From Breviolum minutum Mf 1.05b.01 (taxonomy: Eukaryota; Sar; Dinophyceae; Suessiales; Symbiodiniaceae): a stretch of DNA of 64,000 nucleotides. Of the stretch, positions 24,355 to 35,647 are shown in pieces (position 1 is the first letter of the stretch; each line of letters starts with the position of its first letter). The stretch is taken from the NCBI GenBank assembly GCA_000507305.1, contig DF239114.1, positions 188,560 through 252,559 of the forward strand, written 5' to 3'. The notes under the pieces were generated by a model, which searched no databases, had not been told where the DNA came from, and saw nothing but the letters and a program-made list of their open reading frames with translations. The translations under genes and the position numbers were made by a program.

Positions 24355-24411
24355 CTCTCAGATTTTCCGAAGCTTCGCACAGACAGGCCGGTGGGCAGCT
24401 CACGCTCGGGC
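24355..24411 (-). CDS. Candidate internal exon, unknown gene
   Basis: Between TTCACAG and the donor GAGAG|GTCATG. The frame reads PERELPTGLSVRSFGKSE. A compact GC-rich island likely belonging with 24621-26405. Its entry phase does not match the exit phase I assign to the exon at 24621, so one border may be off. Confidence 0.4.
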
Positions 24412-24620
24412 CTGTGAACATGGACATCTAAGATTCATTCCCCTGCCAACCAACATCTTCCATAGCTACTATTAAATCATACTCCTGCGCACTGTTCAGA
24501 AAAAAATGAATCAACATATGCATCTGGCATACTTGTAAAAAAATCAACTTACATCAACTTTTAACACATATCATATTTCATATATATCTATAATCCTCAT
24601 GTACATGGTAACCCATCAAC

Positions 24621-24729
24621 CGACTTGGTGCCTGCTGTAGGGATCAATGGCCCGTTCCCAGCTCTTCAATTTGGTCGCCTCACTGGCAGCGCCAGCGCTA
24701 TTGCTCCCGGGGCCCCGGTCGGGCCCACG
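24621..24729 (-). CDS. Candidate internal exon, unknown gene
   Basis: A strong acceptor (TTTCCTTGCAG) precedes a frame reading RGPDRGPGSNSAGAASEATK and LKSWERAIDPYSRHQV, with a possible GTTGAT donor. GC-rich with clear third-position bias. A disordered Gly/Pro segment followed by a helix. No family is recognised. Confidence 0.5.
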
Positions 24730-25113
24730 CTGCAAGGAAACACGTGAGGATAAAGTGACAAAGTTCAAGGCGGATAACCTGAGGCAACGATTGGAAGATT
24801 GATGGTTTTGATTTGATGGTAGTGTCAGTGTGATGGTTTGGTGTAGATTTTTGGGGGAATGTTTATCGGATTTTTCTGATTTGGATTATTTTTTTCATGT
24901 GCTGTTTGGCGGTTCTGAAGTTGAGAGACCATTTGATTTTCTGTTGGAATGCCTTTGACGATTTTTGTTGGGTGCGGTTCTTTGCACAACTTCTATCAAT
25001 ATCTTATGCATCTGATTATTCTGCATCCTTTCATCCACACAGTTAAAGTACGGACTACTCCTAAACTGGGCGGCATTCATGGTGTTAACGGACGTCAATA
25101 ATTGGTTGCTGAT

Positions 25114-25235
25114 TCATGCCCGAACGAACAGTGGAAAGAGATTCTTCAATTCTTCAGCCAAGTGGGCTAGGATAGCTGGTATCTGATCAAGATTCTTCAG
25201 CTCTTCTGTAAGTTCCCGCCTTGTTTGAGGTAACC
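25114..25235 (-). CDS. Candidate exon, possibly terminal
   Basis: Acceptor GAATGCAG. The frame reads LPQTRRELTEELKNLDQIPA and ILAHLAEELKNLFPLFVRA, then TGA at 25114-25116. Leucine/glutamate-rich helices, perhaps coiled coil. It may be a C-terminus; alternatively a donor before the stop (TTC|GTTCGG) would join it to the exons at 24.4-24.7 kb. Confidence 0.5.
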
Positions 25236-25249
25236 CTGCATTCGTTCAC

Positions 25250-25500
25250 TTACTCAGTTGGTAAGTGGAAACTGCTAGCTTTATTCATGGATCGGTGCAC
25301 TTGAAATAACTTGAATGGAAGGGATATTGCAATCATCCAACTAGCCAGGATGGGCGCTGGCATTTGCATTGCCTTAAGGATCCTTACCGCAAACAATGAA
25401 CGGAACCCGAAGCCATTCACCTTCAATTCCAACAACAGTTGCAAAACAGTTCGACTTCCCAGCAGGGGCATCAACAAAAAAAATGTAATGCTCAAAAAAC
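25250..25500 (-). CDS. Candidate membrane-protein exon
   Basis: The minus frame is open for about 80 codons and hydrophobic: FLSITFFLLMPLLGSRTVLQ, then MQMPAPILASWMIAISLPFK. It could hold two membrane helices. The complement is also open, though hydrophilic. Splice borders are unclear. No family is assigned. Confidence 0.3.
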
Positions 25501-26238
25501 GGCGCTTTCGTTCTATCAAACCAGAAACTTCTGAGAAATCTGATTGCATCGGCTATGCGTCACGTCAGCTCCATTTGAAGAAAAACTCTTCTCCCGAGTC
25601 GACAGGTGCTCCGAATTGCTAAAGCCGCTAGAGCTTGGCGCCTGCATCATCGGCTTGCTAACCCCCCACCTAAACCCAATGAACTTGACTGTGAAATTCA
25701 AAGATCTAAAACCACCAAACTCACTGATTTCAGAGGTGACAACGTGAAATGAATCGACCCAAAACCCAAAACACCATCACTTGACTCAACCATCAAACAA
25801 CAAACAAACACAAGGAATAAGGGTCCAAAAAAAAAACACACTTCAACAATGGTCCAGTAGATGGCTGGATGTGGTTGGAAACCTGTTTCGTTTAGAATAC
25901 TTCCTTTTCGGTCTGAGGATGATTGTGAGAAACAGGGCAAGCTGTTGAAGGATGGTAAAATCTTTACATTCATATCAGACCGGAATGTCCGAACTCTCTC
26001 TCTCTCTCCATCGCCGTCTCAAGGAGTCCAGCTACCGAACTATTTCTTGGATGTTCTCGTTTTCTATTGTTTTTGAACACATTATCTAAATCTAAATGTT
26101 GGATTCCATGGCAAGTCAACTCATAAGCTATTCAAGCTTAATGACAAGAAAGTGAAAAAGGTACCTAGTTTTTTCACGTTTTTTCCTCTAAAAAAGATCT
26201 TTTTCTGGATCTTCTTTGGCACCCTTGAACCTACCTAC

Positions 26239-26405
26239 CTTCCAACTTCGATCTGCCTCCCCATTCCATGCGCCCACCTCATCCCTTTCAGTCGGGGAGA
26301 AGCATAACAAGGGACGACGGCGTTTTGGTGTCTCCAGGGTGAACCAGTTGAGGTGAGGATCTAACGGCAAATGATATGCTGCAGCCAACTCCTCCGACAC
26401 TTCGC
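26239..26405 (-). CDS. Well-bounded internal exon, unknown gene
   Basis: A textbook acceptor (TTTTTTTCAG at 26406-26415) and the donor TGGAAG|GTAGGT enclose 167 bp in one open frame. It includes EVSEELAAAYHLPLDPHLNW, FTLETPKRRRPLLCFSPTER and DEVGAWNGEADRSWK. Codon use and borders are the best of any unidentified exon here. No family is recognised. Confidence 0.6.
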
Positions 26406-29288
26406 CTGAAAAAAATCGGCGAGGCAAGAAGCAACCGATTTTTAGGATAGATGTATAATTACTATGTGCAAATAATTCAATATTTGGAATTGGATATACT
26501 ATCATACGTGTTACCTATACAGAATCAATAAAAGAAAATGATCCGGAAATCACATCATTCTCACACTATAACCCCACCTACCACACCCATCTTAAAGGGA
26601 ACCACTCAACCTAGGAATTGCAAAACAACGTTCATTAAAACCAAGGTGCCTTCCTCTTCAATGAGCTGATGCAATGCCTGGTTTTGGTGTTGCTTTTTAC
26701 GTCCCCCCGGTTTTGGTTCAATGATTCACCATGGCAACAAGAGGAACCTCAGGTGAAACTCGTGTTCAAGCAGTTTCTAAGGTGAAAATGGGGATCTTCC
26801 ATGTCAGAACTCATCATACTCATAGACTTCAAGTGTCTTCAAATGTGTAAAACAACGGTATTTGGCTCATGATCCTCATCAACACTTCAACAAATTCACT
26901 TTAAAGATTTAAAGCAACTATTTGGCAGCCCTTTAAATCTCCCACTTGATCTGCCACCATTCCCACATAAACAAACCACCAAGAAACCATGGCATGAAGC
27001 GCCGAACCCTCAGAAATCTCTGGTGAAGTAACCTCATATCAATGCTCCCAGCATATGGAGATGTGAAGTTTCTGCTTACGAGTTGAAAATGGTCATCCAA
27101 AGTTTGGAGATTTGATGTGTTATAACCGGCAAACATAATCACATGTCTATTCAGAGTATAACCATCAAATCAGAAAAAACTGCAACAACAACCACCAACA
27201 ACCGACATGCAACATGGATAAAGCTACGCTATCCGCACCTGGAAACGTTGCCGAAGGCCACCCACGGTGGCTTCCAAGGTCAAAGGTGAGTGGCAGCATT
27301 CACCTGCAACGTGTGTGCAATGTTGGTTTGTTGATTCGTTTAAGACACTCGCAAAATCTAGCTACACAATGGAAAATATCAAGTCTCAAATGGTAAGAGT
27401 GAGATGTGAAATATGATGCAACAAAAACATAGAGCAGTAGAGTGATGTGAAGCATGTTCCAATGTGGTGACATGCACTGGCTGCTTTCAAGAGCATTGCA
27501 TGTTCAATCATTTTTTCATGTGTGTCTTCATGTACAAGAATCACTTCACAGGCTTTTGAGGCACATATCCAGCTTGGGGATCAACAAAAACTGATGTTTC
27601 TTCCAGACTTCGACTCTGAGAATCAACCCGTTTTTATCATCACTGATGAAATGTAGAAACCCTTAGAATATCCGTTATGACGGAAATGCAGGAGTCACAA
27701 GTTTCAGTGAAGTTCATTGAATGTTTTTAGCCTTCGAGCCTAATAGCTCTCCAAGAATGGCCATAGATATCATTCGTCCGCGAAATCCACTTTCAAAATC
27801 CACTTCCATTGGGGTGGCACTCGAAATGTTGCCACCAAAAACCTTGAAATGTCGCGCTGCTGGTAGGGTTTGATACAACAACCACTATATATATATAATT
27901 ATTTTATATGCAACATGACGCAACAGTAGTGCACTGGTGCCACACATGGAGGAAACTTACCATCTTATGATCTTACATTCGTGCTAAGTTCATCCTTGAG
28001 ATGTGTAATGGTGTTCATGCAGGCATGCAAAGACATTTCTGCACATCGATGGCTTCGTGAATGGACGGGTCCATACATGAAGAGGGTGGATTGATGGTTG
28101 GAAAGGTGGCAACGGGTGGCAACGGGTGTAACATGTACCCCCCCCCATCACTGTCAAGTGACATGCCCAATGAAATGTAAAGGGTAAACAGCTTAGAATT
28201 TCAGTCCCTTCTTCCAAACAATAACGAGACAGGTGTTTCCGAGTCCCGAGTTTCCCATGATAAGACCCTGCTTCTATCCTGGCAATCGAGTCCAAGGCAC
28301 ATCCCATTGAACCTGGACATCATGAACTGACGGGACACACCCATCGATCCTTAGAGAATCAAAATGGATTCATCCTGCGAATGGATCCTCGATTGACACC
28401 ACATGGATCCTCCACGAATTACACTTAAATGTCATATGTGTGCTGAAATGGATGCAACTTATATTATTTAGTTTGACCATATATAGTTTCAACAAAATGT
28501 GTTCCTGAAATTTGACATGGATCCTAATACACAATCACTCTGAAAGGAACCTGATTGAGGGGTCTGTCCCAAAAACATTATTCCATATCAAATTTCAGTT
28601 TGGAAACCATGCCCAGCATCATGTGTGAAATCAAATTCCTCTCCAAACCAAAAGTCAAATCACCTCAGCTGCGATTTTGGTTTCAGCCATGAGATCCACG
28701 GTGAAACAACCTCGAACAAAGTGTCGTTGAAAATCAGTTTCCACACCTATTTTTGTTAACAGAACATGTTTCAAAAATTCATCCATGCTTGGGGCAAACT
28801 CCCTAAAACCTATAATCTGCAGAACATGAACATGCTTTTGCCTGGGTGGAATTAATTACAGTCCACGAAATAGAATCCAAACGCTGATGTTATTTTCCGG
28901 CTAGGGTGCCACGTGAAAGTGCAGGAATTGTCCGGCCAAATCTATATATTCCATGGCATTAGGTGGGCATGATGTCTACAAAGTCAAAATGAACAAATCA
29001 GCCAAATCTATGTAACGGAAGCCGGACAAATGTCAGCTGTCAGAACTAAAGAAAATGGCGACAACGGGCTGCCACGCAGGGCGAAGAAGGAATTCCTCCA
29101 CTTCAACCAAAGGAATTTCCATGGATATGGTTCCCCTTCACAATAATAGTTGCAAATCAAGGTCTATATAAAATATAGACAAATCTGAATTTAAAATATA
29201 GGTATCCCCATGGTATCCCCTACTGGTATTCCCTACTAAAAATGTAATAAATCCTAGTCTGGTGACTATTCATGGGAAGGTGTACAAC
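26406..29288. other. Gene-poor stretch
   Basis: A minus-strand frame at 26933-27142 (ending RFMPWFLGGLFMWEWWQIKW) is a weak candidate terminus. At 27210-27275 both strands offer an exon: the plus frame ends at a perfect GTGAGT donor, and the minus frame contains LEATVGGLRQRFQ with a GTGCGG donor. Strand is undecidable by eye. The remainder shows nothing. Confidence 0.35.
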
Positions 29289-29426
29289 CCAAAACCTGGC
29301 TCCCTTTCCGCCAGGGTCACGTTCCGCCACGTAGGAAAAGCCGCCATGCCCCGCCGAGGCGGCTGATTCCACGAAGAGTGGTGATGCACCCCAGCCCAGG
29401 CCCGCCACAAACAAACGACAATTCAA
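29289..29426 (-). CDS. Candidate exon, unknown gene
   Basis: A GC-rich island with one long minus frame: RLFVAGLGWGASPLFVESAA, then GHGGFSYVAERDPGGKGARF, to a GTTGTA donor. Gly/Ala-rich with hydrophobic stretches. The high-coordinate border is uncertain. Confidence 0.45.
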
Positions 29427-30477
29427 TACCTTGACATGGTGACATGGCTGGACCCTGATGACATGCTTGGATCATTTTCGTTTGTTTTGCATTCTTCAGG
29501 GTTTTACATACATACCATCAAGTTGCACACCAAGTCACCAACCTTTGGCGGTGATAGGGTCATTTGAAACCCTCTAGACTCTCAGCTATTCCACAACACA
29601 CAACCCCGGTCTTATTTATATCATAATGGTCCAAATAATTCCAAATATGCAATGTTTCTAGTGCATTGGGCAGTAACTTTGTGCAATGCCACTTACGGGC
29701 AGTGGTTCATTCTCTGCTATCGCCCTTCCCATTTCGATTTATCTGAGCGGCGTTGCAGTTGTCTTCAATCACTTGGATGGCCGCTTTCCTGAAGTAGGGA
29801 GATCTAATCCAGCATTCCACATTGGACCCATTGGACACTATCACTTGTCTTCTTCATGTCTTCTTGTACCTGACCTGGAAAAATGTTGATTGGATTTCCT
29901 TTTAATTTTCCTCTTCAACATCCTCAACGGCAAATGTATGTTTCTGAAAAGAGGGATGGATACTCCAACATTTCGAAAGCTATATATGATATATGATCAA
30001 AATCTGGAAACAACCTTGAAGGAAATTCAAGTGGATCGGTTGATGCAGGGATTCCGTCAACAAAAAATCCAAGCGTACCACAAATATCGCAATGCATGGC
30101 TGCAGAGACTTTCATATAGTTGTAGATGCATTGTGGTGAGCGAAATTCAGGAGAACAACAACGGACAAAGTTGATAACTTCTGAAGTTCAATGCCATTGG
30201 AATTTGGACTTGGCTCGACCATGGAAACCAGGGAAAACCAGTAAAATCCTCGCATGAGGTTGCTTACAAGTACCTCCCAACACATGGCGCGATTGACAAC
30301 GACAACAACACTCAATATATATGCAATAATAGTCTCTATACCGACACATTTATGTGTTTATTTGGTCTATCAACCTTTGTCAATCTCAATAACAAAAAAA
30401 GATATTGATATTCCTCCCAAGTTCCAATTCATCAGGACCAAATGTCTGATCTGGTGGATAGCGATCTGTCACGATAA

Positions 30478-31066
30478 TCACTCGGAGTTGACGTCCTTCA
30501 GAAACTTCACCACCTGAGGAAGATCAACCGGAGATGTGGCTATCAACAAACAAGTCTTCTATCCATTTTGGTGGAATTTACAGAAATGTTTGCTATCGGT
30601 TGCTACCTTTTGTAAATTTCTTAGAAAAAACACTACTGTGATATTTGACATCTGACTTCTACAAAAGCGTGCATCTGCTAAAAGTCTCCAACTGAAGGTT
30701 CCTCAGGGAAAGCAAAGAAATGCTACTTTGGAAAGTGGCAAAATCATAAGTTGTTCAAATCATCTTGAACCCATAGAATCCATCAAAATGAGCCACCTTT
30801 AACAACCAGAATCAACAACAAAAAAACAATGAACCTTTATATAATGTGAAACAAATGTCCCAAAAAAAACGAAACAACATATCAACGTATATCAACACCC
30901 TTCCAACCCAACGACCCCCCAAAAAAAGGGGTCGAGTTCCCAAGGTCGGCACTCTGCAACACCGTGGACAGCACCGACGTCAAACCACCAAGGCCGGCCG
31001 CCGGAGCATCGCTGAAATCGCCGTCATCCGCCTGTGGGTGGCAAGCTCCCGACCGGGTGGGCCAGT
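30478..31066 (-). CDS. 3' end of an unknown gene (two candidate exons)
   Basis: The exon at about 30930-31066 reads CHPQADDGDFSDAPAAGLGG and LTSVLSTVLQSADLG. The terminal exon 30478-30539 follows GATAG and reads TSPVDLPQVVKFLKDVNSE before TGA at 30478-30480. The terminal exon is convincing; linkage of the two is inference from spacing. No family is recognised. Confidence 0.45.
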
Positions 31067-31843
31067 ATAGGTGATATACATGCATGACTTGGACTTGTTG
31101 TTATCCATGAAGTGCTGAAACATACTGTAGGTAATTGCATTTTTCTGCGCCGTAGGATAATCTTTTTTTTTTGGGCAGTGGCGGCGTAGGATGGTGATAG
31201 ACAAAATAAATTAGGACAAATAATGTACAGTAGAACATTGAGCCAGGAGATAGATAACTTATATGATACAGATTCAAAAATGGAAGGTCCCCTCAGGTTG
31301 GCAATGGCAATTCACTGGGAATTGAATTTTGAGGGGAGTCCGCTGTCGGATGCAAAAAGCCTGTCGGGTAGAGTCGATCAATCATTATAATCATTGAACT
31401 TGTGGGTGAAGCACGGAAGGAACAAACGACATTCTGCCCACAACCTTGAGCATGTCTGCTTCATGTGCCTAAAGAAGCTACCACACCAACCAACAGCAGT
31501 TGATGGTTGACCTTGTTTTTATTTTTGCCAGGTGCTTCATTCAATGAACGAAATTTGTTTCATCACATCACTTTGTCGCTTTGTGACTTACTTAGGCTCC
31601 TAACATGAGCTTTCATTGTTGTGCCTTTTTTTCCTACATCTTCCACCCCATCTTTCCAGCGCATGTGTTTGCCTCTGTCGACAGATGTGCATCAATCTGC
31701 TCCTTGGAATGACAGCTTTGGGCCCTCGAATGAAGCTCTTTCTTGGACAGAAAGGCTAAAACGTTTCCAAGACGCTTTTAAGTAGCTGCACTCTTATCAA
31801 CAAGCATCTGTGAACACCATCAGCTTTCATCGTTCTCACTCAC

Positions 31844-31979
31844 CTCCTCTCAACTTTACATTCAAGAGTGTTCACAGCTTGGGGGGGGGAAGTTCCAGTT
31901 ATCTCCAAATGCAAATGCCTGGCATCTAGCAATAGCTTCAAAACTCTTGGCCCATCGTTGACCAAGTTAGAGGCCCTTA
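31844..31979 (-). CDS. Well-bounded internal exon, unknown gene
   Basis: The donor GAGAGGAG|GTGAGTG is near-perfect and the acceptor is TTTGCAATAG. The frame reads RASNLVNDGPRVLKLLLDAR and HLHLEITGTSPPQAVNTLEC. A run of eight C (coding sense) lies inside and is a plausible indel hotspot, but the frame runs through it. No family is recognised. Confidence 0.55.
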
Positions 31980-33044
31980 CTATTGCAAATGAGCAACGAA
32001 ACAAAACCTTGTTACTTTTCATTATACTGGCTGTTGGATAGGGATTCCTATAATAGGATATAATAAACCTATAGCAAAGGGTAGTATAACCCCATTTACA
32101 ACTTAAACAACCAGGGTTTTTTCATTGCTCAAATGTCAATCACTCTTTTTAGTATTCTCATCGCCGTTTTCCTTTTAGTGTTTTGAGTAAACAAAATGCC
32201 ATCCACTCTCACATACATCATCTATTATAGATTTGGGCCTAGGGGCAAATGTAGGGAAACAAATGCACCTTACATTGATTCTCGGGGTATATCATCTCAG
32301 CTACCCAGGGCCAAGAGTCAAAGCTGGTCTTCTCCAACCGTCGACTCTCAGACCAAAACAACCCAGCTTCGCCAGAAGAAACGCCGAGGCCTGTCGATCT
32401 ACACTGACTATTTAAACTAACGTAGCCCCTGAAAATAGGCCTTGCGAAAAGGAAAATATATATACATCTTCCAACCCCAATGTTTCAGGTGGGTGCTATG
32501 TTAGCTTACTGGAGGTAGTAGATGAAAAGCTTACCAAAACAAACCTTCCCTGAAAACAGGAAGGCCAACACTGAGCTCCTCAAAATCAATGAATGTGTTG
32601 TTTGTTGTCTCAGCTATTGGTTGGTGACAGATATGTTACCCTTGTTTGTCCAAACTTCAAAATATTCGACCATGTGACAAATTTTATGAACAAACCATCA
32701 TCTCCGGTCAACTACTTGCGGTATCATATGTAGGTCAGTGTTTTATCACAAAAATACTTCAACAGAAACCCCCGCGAAGCTGTGATAATGGCACTCCAAT
32801 GAACTCAATCTGGTACGCATTTCACTGAGTCAGAGAACTGAGAAGACTGTCCACATTTGGGACCATTGCCATTCTGCAGGTACCCATGCATCTTTAACAG
32901 TTGGAATCATCATGGTTTGTCCAAACCCTCCCAATGTCTCAATATATCTGTATGTTTTTATGTTGGTATGCTAATCCTTCAATTCCAATCACCTCAAGTT
33001 GCCACGTTTTGTTTTTTTTTCCGCTCCCTTTTGACTGGCATGTC
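31980..33044. other. Gene-poor stretch
   Basis: The only coding-like patch is near 32310-32400, where a minus frame (RQASAFLLAKLGCFGLRVDG) meets a CCTGG|GTAGCT donor; competing frames are open. The rest is AT-rich with no signal. Confidence 0.35.
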
Positions 33045-33127
33045 TCACTCGTCACTCTCCGAGGACGACGACTCCTTGGACTCCGCGTTTCCGGCATCGG
33101 CGTTTCCGGCGTCAGGGCGGTTCCGGG
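33045..33127 (-). CDS. Candidate terminal exon with acidic Ser-rich tail
   Basis: After the acceptor CCTACAAAG the minus frame reads RNRPDAGNADAGNAESKESS and ends SSESDE before TGA at 33045-33047. A typical disordered acidic C-terminus. The plus strand is also open (DDDSLDSAFPAS), so the strand is likely but not certain. Confidence 0.4.
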
Positions 33128-33713
33128 CTTTGTAGGACATCAAGGTATGGAATGCTGGCCTTGGAGTCATTGGTAGGGAGGAGGGAAGTGCTAACTACAG
33201 GTTGAGTCGAGGAGTCATGTTTTTTTCAATCAAATGGATGGCTTGTCTGTTGGGAAAGGCTCCTTGGTTGGGGGTTTGTCTGGAGGTCTTGGGATGTTGG
33301 GTTGAATGATTGGATCATTTCATTTTGGAGGAAAGAAAAAATCCCAATGCAGCTAATGCTGGCGAAAGAGGTTGAACAACACAATTATAGATGTGCAGTG
33401 AGAAAAGCAATGTGCAAAATAACGACAAATGTGTTTTGCCCCCTTTTAGTTGAACACATGTTCGGCCTTTAGAAATTCGTCCACTTGCTTCTATCACGTC
33501 CATTTTGGGACTCTGTGTTTGCATCAAATGTTTCAAGGAATACTTTAGTCGCTTAGTCTACTTTCATGTCATGATTTCAACATTTGAGCACCACCAAAAT
33601 TCTGTGTAAGAGGGCAATAATGACTGGAGACCGGGCCGTGTTCATCCCAGAGTCCGTGTTGAGCCGCCTTTTTCAATAAGAGTGGATACATATGGGTATG
33701 GCTCTAAAAACCG

Positions 33714-35277
33714 TCTGGATCGTCCCGCGGTGATCCGGACGTCTGGAACGAGGGGGTTACGTAAAGGGGCATGATCCAGAGGTTTCCAAGGCCCCAACTA
33801 GAAGATCATGTTGTCATGATATGACATCATATCTCTACATGAGTCTGTGGCTTGGCCAGAGGTCACATGGAAAGGCGGAGAGGTCTAGCTATAGTGTTCA
33901 CACTTCGGATTCAACTTGACTGTAAGCACTCTTGGTACCGTTGACATGAGTTCCAAAGTTGATGGATTGTGAACCAAGAGTTTGAAGCAAGGAAAGAAAC
34001 CAAACAATCACAAGTTTTAACACGGAGCTGGATGTGGTCTGGGTCGGAGCTGGTTGTGGTTGTGGTCTGGATCGGGTCTGGATCGGTCTGGATCCGGGTC
34101 TGGATCGGCCCAGAAGTGGACTCACATGTTTGTGTATGTTGCAGCTTGGATGCAGCATGACAAGAAAAGGACGACAAGGTGTGCAGGCAGCAAGTGTGCA
34201 GCTTGGCTGCTTGGCAGGCTGGCCTTACAACTTGCAACAGTGTCAGCTTGGCAGTTTGACAGCTTGGATGTGCAACAGTTGCAGCTTGGCTGCTGGACTG
34301 CTTGACTGCTTAGCAGCGTAACTTTACGACAAGTGCAGCTTGGAAGCGTGACAGCTTGGCAGCGTGGCTTTACAACAGTTTGTTGCTTGGCTGCTTGGCA
34401 GGGTGAATAACTGCAGAGCAGGAAACCCAATAACATGCAACCATCACTGGACCAGACATCAACTCACCAATACATTATATCATTCCAAAGGTCTGGATCA
34501 AAGGTCTGGATCAAATCCTTTCGAAAGGTCTGGATCGGAGGTCTGGATCGGAGGTCTGGATCGTGTGTGGGAACGGGGCTTGATCCAGACCTTACATTTT
34601 GAGCCGCAGCCATATGAGTAGTGTTTTTTTTGGTTGTACCCTGCCCTATACACTGGCTCAATGCCTACGCGAATGCCTCCGCACGCCTACGCGGATTGGA
34701 AAGGGTGCCTACGCCCGAGGTTTTTTATGCTAGGTGCCTACGCGGGTGCCTCCGCGGGGTTCCTTGTTGGATGGCCATGTTAGTGGTAAATATATCAATA
34801 TCTCCCCAAACAGTTTACTGTTGGGGTTCTTAATGCAGCCTTTGACCTGGCTGCCTTGGTGTTGGTTGGTGTGGCCGCCTTCTTCGGATCTGAAGTGGTG
34901 TTGGCTCCCTTTGGCTCCCTTCAAGTGGGGGTGGGTGTTGGTTGGTGTGGCCGCCTTCTTGGGCAGACGGTCTAGATGCCTACGCGCGGCCTCCGCGGAG
35001 CCTACGCGAGCCTACGCGGTGGAACCAAGACAAATCCCCAGAAACCATCTATCATACTCATATAGGTTTTTATGCATCACCAGTTGCACATACTTCGGCA
35101 ACTATGATTATATATGCAGAAACAAGCTAGTTGACAATGTACATATTCCTTCACATCTTAAAAATGCAAATGAACATCTGCCTACGCCACTTGCCTACGC
35201 GAAAAAATCTAGATTGCATTCGCGGGCGCCTACGCACGCCTACGCGGACTGTGAAATATCAGGTCAACAGCCTACGC
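33714..35277. repeat. Patch of three stacked short-word repeat families
   Basis: Three unrelated words recur in adjacent blocks: GGTCTGGATC (nine direct copies at 34064-34106 and 34490-34562, plus one inverted copy at 34582-34591), CAGCTTGG (seven copies, 34142-34359) and CCTACGC (twelve copies, 34664-35277, with three CCTCCGC variants). An exact 27-bp duplication lies at 34858-34884 and 34934-34960. The long plus-strand frame at 34734-35447 is a by-product of these words and is not called as a gene. Confidence 0.85.
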
Positions 35278-35647
35278 AGCTGTATAAGGAGTTCCCTCGA
35301 GTACATGAGGTTGGTCATCCAAAAAAAAACGCTGCTCATATGAAACTGACAAAACAACAACTTCACCTATCACAGAACAGCCAAAAATACACACTCCAAT
35401 TTCAACTGAGCATAACCCACTGGTTGGTGCTTCACACTGACGAGTGAGGATAAGAACCAAATGAAACAATTGCAAGGAATAACTAACATGATTTCGATTA
35501 CTGAAGTCTTTCCCTGTGAGCATCACCTTTCAAATATTCAACTTATAACCGGAATCAGGATTTTTCGTCCACATATTGGCCTGTTCCCTAGAAGTCTATT
35601 TTCTAAAAACATGTTCCCCCCCAGGTAAGGTATCAAACCTCATCTAC

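Noticed and set aside
29890-30174. 94-codon plus-strand frame with a helical C-terminal half
   Set aside because: AT-rich codon use and no splice or start context; the minus strand is similarly open. Not enough to call a gene.
34664-35277. CRISPR-like array
   Set aside because: The repeats are only 7-9 bp, spacing is irregular, and the genome context is eukaryotic.
34734-35447. Longest plus-strand frame outside the VTT gene (237 codons)
   Set aside because: It runs through the CCTACGC array and the 27-bp duplication; its composition is dictated by those words, and it has no family resemblance or splice support.
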